Part shown: piece after piece, positions 59,959 through 64,000 of the stretch
Numbering within the stretch: the first letter of the stretch is position 1
Layout of the letters: the number at the start of each line of letters is the position of its first letter
Origin: Eubacterium sp.
GTDB taxonomy: Bacteria; Bacillota; Clostridia; Oscillospirales; Ruminococcaceae
Assembly (NCBI GenBank): GCA_022511265.1
Contig: JAFLRX010000005.1
Span: 1-64,000 of the forward strand
DNA: 64,000 nucleotides
Direction of reading: 5' to 3'
Notes under the pieces: model-generated
The model's input: only the letters and a program-made list of their open reading frames with translations
Told to the model about the DNA's origin: nothing
Databases searched by the model: none
Position numbers and translations under genes: made by a program

Positions 59959-61356
59959 TTATACCGGCATAACCTTATTGGTCTTATCCGCATGCTCCGC
60001 GTCGATGCCGAGCTGCTTATCCTTGCGCTTTTCAAAGAACTTCTCCGCTACCTGACCGAACATCGCATAGCTGAGTACGTCCTCCTCCTGCTGGGTCCAC
60101 TTTGCCGCCTCTGCCTTCAGCTTTTCAAGCTCAGGCTCGATAAGGTCGGCGGGACGGCAGTCTATCGGCTCTTCGTCGCCGAGTATCTTCTTTCTGAACT
60201 CGGGGTCGATGGGCGCGGGGGTCTTGCCGTAGTTGCCCTTTACTATATCCTTAAATTCCTTGGTTACCATCTTATAACGCTCGCCGGTGATAACATTGAA
60301 CACCGCCTGAGTGCCGACTATCTGCGAGGTAGGAGTAACCAGCGGCGGATAGCCCGCGTCGGCTCTTACCCTCGGTACTTCTCTCAGCACGTCCTCGAAC
60401 TGGTCGGATTTGCCCGCCTGCTTTAGCTGTGACAAGAGGTTGGACAGCATGCCGCCCGGAACCTGATATATCAGTGCGTTTGCGTCGGCTGCCAGCATCT
60501 TGGGGTCAAGCAGACCGTTGTCAAGGTACTTCTGACGTACCTTCATAAAGTATGCGCGCAGCTCTTGCAGCTTGATAAGGTCAAGTCCTGTATCGTATTC
60601 GGTACCCTGCAGCGCAGCGACCATAGATTCGGTCGGGGTGTGCGAGGTACCCAGCGCCAGCGGAGACAGTGCGGTGTCTATCATATCAACGTCAGCCTCT
60701 ATCGCCTTGAGCAGGCACATTGAGGACAGTCCCGAGGTACTGTGGGTATGCAGCTGTATCGGGATATTTACCGCGCCTTTAAGTGCCTTTACAAGGCTTG
60801 CCGCATTGTAGGGTGTAAGCAATGCTGCCATATCCTTTATGCAGATAGAGTCAGCGCCTGCCGCCTCGATACGCTTTGCGTAATCCACATAATAGTCCTC
60901 GGTGAATATCTCGCCGAGCGTGTAGGAAATAGCTATCTGCGCGTGCGCACCCTCTTTCTTGGCAGCCTTTACGGCGGTCTCAAGGTTTCTTATATCGTTC
61001 AGCGCGTCGAAAATTCTGATTATGTCGATACCGTTAGCGACCGACTTCTGCACGAAATATTCCAGCACGTCGTCCGCATAGTGGCGGTAGCCCAGCATAT
61101 TCTGTCCTCTGAACAGCATCTGCAGCTTGGTGTTGGGCATTTCGCGTCTTAAAATACGCAGTCTGTCCCACGGGTCTTCGTCTAAGTAACGCAGGCAGGC
61201 GTCAAAGGTCGCGCCGCCCCAGCATTCTACCGAGTAGAAGCCTATTTTATCCATCAGCGGCAGCGCGGGCAGCATATCCTCCATTGCCATACGGGTGGCA
61301 AACAGGGACTGATGCGCGTCACGCAGCACCGTTTCGGTAATTTTTACTTTAGCCAT
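59959..61356 (-). CDS. oadA: Oxaloacetate/pyruvate carboxyltransferase subunit (OadA/5S type)
   Basis: This 465-residue subunit moves CO2 between oxaloacetate and enzyme-bound biotin, releasing pyruvate. It has the DRE-TIM barrel with ETVLRDAHQSLFATRM (metal and substrate site), GGATFDACLRYL, the carboxy-lysine region SICIKDMAALL, and the metal ligands in QLHTHSTSGLS. The conserved C-terminal PYC-type domain follows (VPGGMLSNL). It has no fused biotin domain, which is encoded just upstream. It is the last gene of a three-gene operon. Confidence 0.94.
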   Translation of the reverse strand: MAKVKITETVLRDAHQSLFATRMAMEDMLPALPLMDKIGFYSVECWGGATFDACLRYLDEDPWDRLRILRREMPNTKLQMLFRGQNMLGYRHYADDVLEYFVQKSVANGIDIIRIFDALNDIRNLETAVKAAKKEGAHAQIAISYTLGEIFTEDYYVDYAKRIEAAGADSICIKDMAALLTPYNAASLVKALKGAVNIPIQLHTHSTSGLSSMCLLKAIEADVDMIDTALSPLALGTSHTPTESMVAALQGTEYDTGLDLIKLQELRAYFMKVRQKYLDNGLLDPKMLAADANALIYQVPGGMLSNLLSQLKQAGKSDQFEDVLREVPRVRADAGYPPLVTPTSQIVGTQAVFNVITGERYKMVTKEFKDIVKGNYGKTPAPIDPEFRKKILGDEEPIDCRPADLIEPELEKLKAEAAKWTQQEEDVLSYAMFGQVAEKFFEKRKDKQLGIDAEHADKTNKVMPV

Positions 61357-61374
61357 AGGTATTTTCCTTTCGCC

Positions 61375-61743
61375 TTATGCGTTAATGGTAGCTATGAGCG
61401 CGCCGGTCTCTACCGACTGACCCTTGGTCACATTTACGCTGGCAAGTGTTCCGTCACAGCTTGCAACTATGTCGTTTTCCATCTTCATAGCCTCGAGTAT
61501 AGCTATTACAGTGCCGTTGCTTACCTTTGCGCCGGGCTGCAGCTTAACGTCTACGATAGTGCCGGGCATGGGCGCGGTCACCTTTACGCCGCCCTCTGCG
61601 CCGGTCGCAGCGGGTGCTGCAGCGGGCTTAGCCGCGGGCTTTGCGGCGGGTGCGGGTGCTGCCGCAGGTGCTGCTGCCTCGCCCGCCTCTTCAACGGTTA
61701 CGTCGTATGCGGTTCCGTTTACGGTGATATTGTACTTCTTCAT
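61375..61743 (-). CDS. Biotin carrier protein (1.3S/BCCP type)
   Basis: The 122-residue protein has a short N-terminal strand region, a flexible Ala/Pro linker (about 22-48) and a biotinyl domain with AILEAMKMENDIV; Lys87 should carry biotin. The linker lets the biotin swing between the two carboxyltransferase subunits encoded on either side. GGAG lies before the ATG. It sits 20 bases after the carboxyl transferase gene and 18 before oadA. Confidence 0.95.
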   Translation of the reverse strand: MKKYNITVNGTAYDVTVEEAGEAAAPAAAPAPAAKPAAKPAAAPAATGAEGGVKVTAPMPGTIVDVKLQPGAKVSNGTVIAILEAMKMENDIVASCDGTLASVNVTKGQSVETGALIATINA

Positions 61744-61763
61744 ATCTCAAAACTCCTTTTAGA

Positions 61764-63128
61764 TTAATATACAAAGTTAATGTGCTTTCTCGCGGGGGAT
61801 GCGACCCTCTTGCCGGAGGACGACTCAACAGCGGATATGATAGCCGCCTTGGTCTCCTCGGGGTCTATCACCCTGTCGATATAGCCGTAAGACGCCGCGG
61901 TGAACGGGCTTGCCTCGTTCTCCTCATACTGTGCTACGCGGCTTGCGGTCTCTGTCGCGTCAGCGGCACCCTGTAAGAAGGTGACAGCCGCCTCGGGGCT
62001 GGCGGGTGAGATCACCGCGCTTGCCCATGCGATGCTGATATCGCTGCCGGCGAATGCCACATACGCACTGCCGTATGCCTTGCCTGTGATAAGCGCTATC
62101 TTGGGGGCGGTGGCGGAGGCGTATACCTGCGCCAACTTTGCGTTATCGCGTACCGCTCCCGACAGCTCGTCAGCGCTTGACAGTACAAAGCCCTCGGTAT
62201 CTATCAGTGTGATTATCGGGATGGAAAACGCGTCGCAGAAGCCGACAAAGCGCGCTATCTTTGCGCTGTCGCTCTTGGACAGGCGGTTGCCGCTGTCCGC
62301 GCCGACAAAGCCGACCGTGCGGCAGTTAAGGCTGCCGAGTGCGGTAACAGCATTCTCGCCGAAGTCCTTGCCCAGTACAACCGCGCTGTCGGTATCGGCT
62401 ATCGCCTTGATAAGGTCGATACCCTTTGCCGATGCGGTTATCTCAGCGGAATTTTCAGCAGTCTCATAGAAATAATCGGCAGGCTCGAGGTTATTGGCGG
62501 GCAGTAACGCGATAAGCTTTTTCGCGGTCTGTAACGCGTCTTCGCCGTCCTTTGCGATTATCGAAGCAACGCCGGACTTTGCGGCAGCTGCCGCAGTGCC
62601 TGCACCCTCTGTCTTGTCCTCGGCAACAAACGGAGCGGTCATAAACAGCTCGGACTTCTCAGTCATTATCACGATGTCCGCCATGCATGCGGTCATTGCC
62701 GCAGTGCCTGCGCAAACGCCGTCAACGACAGCTATCTGCGGTACAACGCCTGACAAAGCCGCACTTGCCGCGGTTATCTCCGAATAAGCGGCGAGCACCT
62801 GCATACCCTCGTTCATATCCGCACCCTTGGAATCAAATATCCCTATCACGGGCGCGCCGTTTTTCTGAGCCAGCTCGTAGATTTTCTTGATCTTTACGGC
62901 GGCACTGACGCTCATCGCTCCGCTGTTTACCGCGCTGTCCTGCGCGTAGGCGTACACCGATATACCGTCCACCGTGCCGTAACCGCTGATAACAGCGGCA
63001 TCCTTACCGTCCTTGGAAACATACTTGCCCAGCTCGACAAAGCTGTCCTCGTCAAACAGCGAGACGAGTTTGTCTCTCGCTGCGCTTTGAGCGAGGTTCT
63101 GTTCCATTTCGGCAGCAGTTTTCTTCAT
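61764..63128 (-). CDS. Carboxyl transferase subunit (MmdA/12S-like), short form
   Basis: The 454-residue protein has two crotonase-type halves of acyl-CoA carboxyl transferases: VISGYGTVDGISVYAYAQD and KIKKIYELAQKNGAPVIGIFDSKGA in the first, FSIPIITLIDTEGF and GKAYGSAYVAFAGSDI in the second. It should move CO2 between biotin and an acyl-CoA (methylmalonyl- or malonyl-CoA). It is about 50-60 residues shorter than MmdA, and the CoA-binding GGGRIG-type loops are not clearly present. With the next two genes it forms a transcarboxylase. GGAAGG precedes the ATG. Confidence 0.88.
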   Translation of the reverse strand: MKKTAAEMEQNLAQSAARDKLVSLFDEDSFVELGKYVSKDGKDAAVISGYGTVDGISVYAYAQDSAVNSGAMSVSAAVKIKKIYELAQKNGAPVIGIFDSKGADMNEGMQVLAAYSEITAASAALSGVVPQIAVVDGVCAGTAAMTACMADIVIMTEKSELFMTAPFVAEDKTEGAGTAAAAAKSGVASIIAKDGEDALQTAKKLIALLPANNLEPADYFYETAENSAEITASAKGIDLIKAIADTDSAVVLGKDFGENAVTALGSLNCRTVGFVGADSGNRLSKSDSAKIARFVGFCDAFSIPIITLIDTEGFVLSSADELSGAVRDNAKLAQVYASATAPKIALITGKAYGSAYVAFAGSDISIAWASAVISPASPEAAVTFLQGAADATETASRVAQYEENEASPFTAASYGYIDRVIDPEETKAAIISAVESSSGKRVASPARKHINFVY

Positions 63129-63189
63129 GTATGGTTCATTCCTTCCTATCTATGTAAGCGCGTAAAAGTACGCACAACTATTCCATTTA

Positions 63190-63218
63190 ATTATAACTCA
63201 AAACACGGCGAATAACAA
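63190..63218 (-). promoter_or_regulatory. Possible promoter of the transcarboxylase operon
   Basis: Minus-strand TTGTTA, 17 bases, TATAAT, about 60 bases before the first gene. Confidence 0.5.
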
Positions 63219-63229
63219 GATATAATCCG

Positions 63230-63559
63230 TTATTTTCCGCAAGTTTTATGAGATGTGAAAAAATAATCAATATCGGGGATATAATTATCGTCGTTTTTCA
63301 CAAAACCGAGCCGGATAAGCTCGGATTTTATCTCTCCGTCCTCTATATCAAAGCGGCAGGAATTTATCACCCGATTGTAGGCGTAATTCATCGCCGCGCG
63401 GCACAGCCCGTCTATCAGAAATTTTTCCGATGAAATACCGCTGATTATAAACAGCCCGTCCTCAAAGCGTCCGGTGAGTGTGCCCAGCACCTCTTCCCCA
63501 TCCTTTGCCTCAAACAACAGCGCGTCCGGCTTGTCCGAGGTGTTGAGTATAGTTATCAT
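63230..63559 (-). CDS. Unknown 109-residue protein, GNAT-like C-terminal half
   Basis: I do not recognise the family. The N-terminal half is beta-rich (ALLFEAKDGEEVLGTLTG) and the C-terminal half has a helix GLCRAAMNYAYNRVINSC followed by ELIRLGFVKNDDNY, which recalls the end of a GNAT fold (a helix, then GF). The acetyl-CoA loop is not seen. It overlaps the pseudouridine synthase stop by four bases (ATGA), so it is translationally coupled to it. Confidence 0.6.
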   Translation of the reverse strand: MITILNTSDKPDALLFEAKDGEEVLGTLTGRFEDGLFIISGISSEKFLIDGLCRAAMNYAYNRVINSCRFDIEDGEIKSELIRLGFVKNDDNYIPDIDYFFTSHKTCGK

Positions 63560-64000
63560 TTGCTCTCCTTTTTAGCGTTCAGCCCGAGCTGGGAGAACAG
63601 CCCCTTCAGCTCCTGCTCGGTGAGGTCGCGCCATTCGCCCGGCTTTAGCATACCCAGCTTGATGTTGGCTACGCTGCTGCGTTTCAGCCGTACTACCTCC
63701 AGCTTTACCGCCTCGCACATCTTTCTTATCTGGCGGTTTTTCCCCTCGCTTATCACAAATTCCAGTACGGTGCGGTTTTCCTCCTCGGCGAGTATCGTGA
63801 TAGTGCAGGGCGCGGTCACGCCGCTGTCTATCTTTACGCCGGAGGCTAACGTCAACAGCTTGTCCTCATTGACGTCACCGCGCACGGTGACGCGATAGCG
63901 TTTTTTTATCTTGTGAGAGGGGTGCATTATCGCATTGGCAAGATTGCCGTCGTTGGTTAGGATAAGCAATCCCTCGGAGTTTTTGTCCAGTCTGCCGACG
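63556..64000 (-). CDS. RsuA/RluB-family pseudouridine synthase (3' part, cut by window edge)
   Basis: The frame is open to the window end, so the N-terminal part (S4 domain and first catalytic strand) lies outside. What remains opens with VGRLDKNSEGLLILTNDGNL, the RsuA/RluB motif with the catalytic Asp, then KKRYRVTVRG and EGKNRQIRKMCEA. RluB acts on 23S rRNA, RsuA on 16S; RluB is likelier in Firmicutes. The C-terminus ends in a lysine-rich tail. The small gene downstream overlaps it. Confidence 0.9.
   Translation of the reverse strand, partial: VGRLDKNSEGLLILTNDGNLANAIMHPSHKIKKRYRVTVRGDVNEDKLLTLASGVKIDSGVTAPCTITILAEEENRTVLEFVISEGKNRQIRKMCEAVKLEVVRLKRSSVANIKLGMLKPGEWRDLTEQELKGLFSQLGLNAKKESK

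Overview
The window reads as chromosomal DNA of a low-to-moderate G+C, anaerobic, fibre-degrading Clostridia bacterium, most likely Ruminococcus or a close relative. That placement is an inference. It rests on the gene set: GTP-type PEP carboxykinase, a glgB-glgC-glgD glycogen cluster, sporulation genes (sigK, gpr, spoIIP), a biotin transcarboxylase operon, secreted GH5 and lipoprotein GH26 enzymes, FN3 and BspA-type leucine-rich repeat proteins, and Firmicutes-type operon layouts such as infC-rpmI-rplT and plsX-rnc-smc-ftsY. I see no rRNA, tRNA, CRISPR array, insertion sequence or prophage. Most genes lie on the minus strand.

Region by region. 0-6 kb: an MFS exporter, a phosphoesterase, pckG with a clear promoter and terminator, a Na+/alanine-type symporter, and a bacterial-PH-like membrane protein that ends inside a small repeat. 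6-20 kb: one long, tightly packed minus-strand housekeeping run, read as trmH-like, topA, trmFO, plsX, rnc, Elp3-like radical SAM, smc, ftsY, rdgB, DUF1294, yhbY, nadD, yqeK, rsfS; many neighbours overlap by 1-8 bases. 20-25 kb: an unknown four-helix membrane protein, infC-rpmI-rplT (infC appears to start with ATC) with a structured leader, a lipid-flippase-like protein, a two-domain HTH/GyrI-like regulator and a frameshifted remnant. 25-32 kb: glgB-glgC-glgD, then two divergent SGNH esterases, one cytoplasmic and one a lipoprotein.

32-48 kb: spoIIP and gpr, rpsT, a 38-residue membrane peptide, intact sigK, purL, mtaB, a tandem pair of HPr-like proteins lacking the phosphorylatable histidine, a GH26 mannanase lipoprotein with an aldose-epimerase-like partner, a GNAT acetyltransferase, an SDR-type epimerase, alr and an LCP-like membrane protein. 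48-58 kb: a secreted LRR/FN3 protein with an elaborate leader, then cheA-cheW-cheR-cheB running straight into a secreted GH5 endoglucanase with four FN3 modules. 58-64 kb: a Nudix hydrolase, a ferredoxin-type aldo/keto reductase, a VOC protein, the three-gene transcarboxylase operon, a small unknown protein and the 3' part of an RsuA/RluB-type pseudouridine synthase cut by the window edge.

Taken together, the accessory genes describe polysaccharide use. The GH5, GH26 and esterases release sugars. Chemotaxis genes appear to be co-transcribed with the cellulase. Incoming carbon is stored by the Glg enzymes. Oxaloacetate is handled by PEP carboxykinase and transcarboxylase. The HPr-like pair beside the mannanase may be a carbon-status regulator. 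The parts most worth a second look are the che-GH5 operon, the inverted-repeat/attenuator leader of the LRR/FN3 gene, the tandem His-less HPr proteins with their repeat-embedded ribosome binding site, and the histone-H1-like tail on GlgB.
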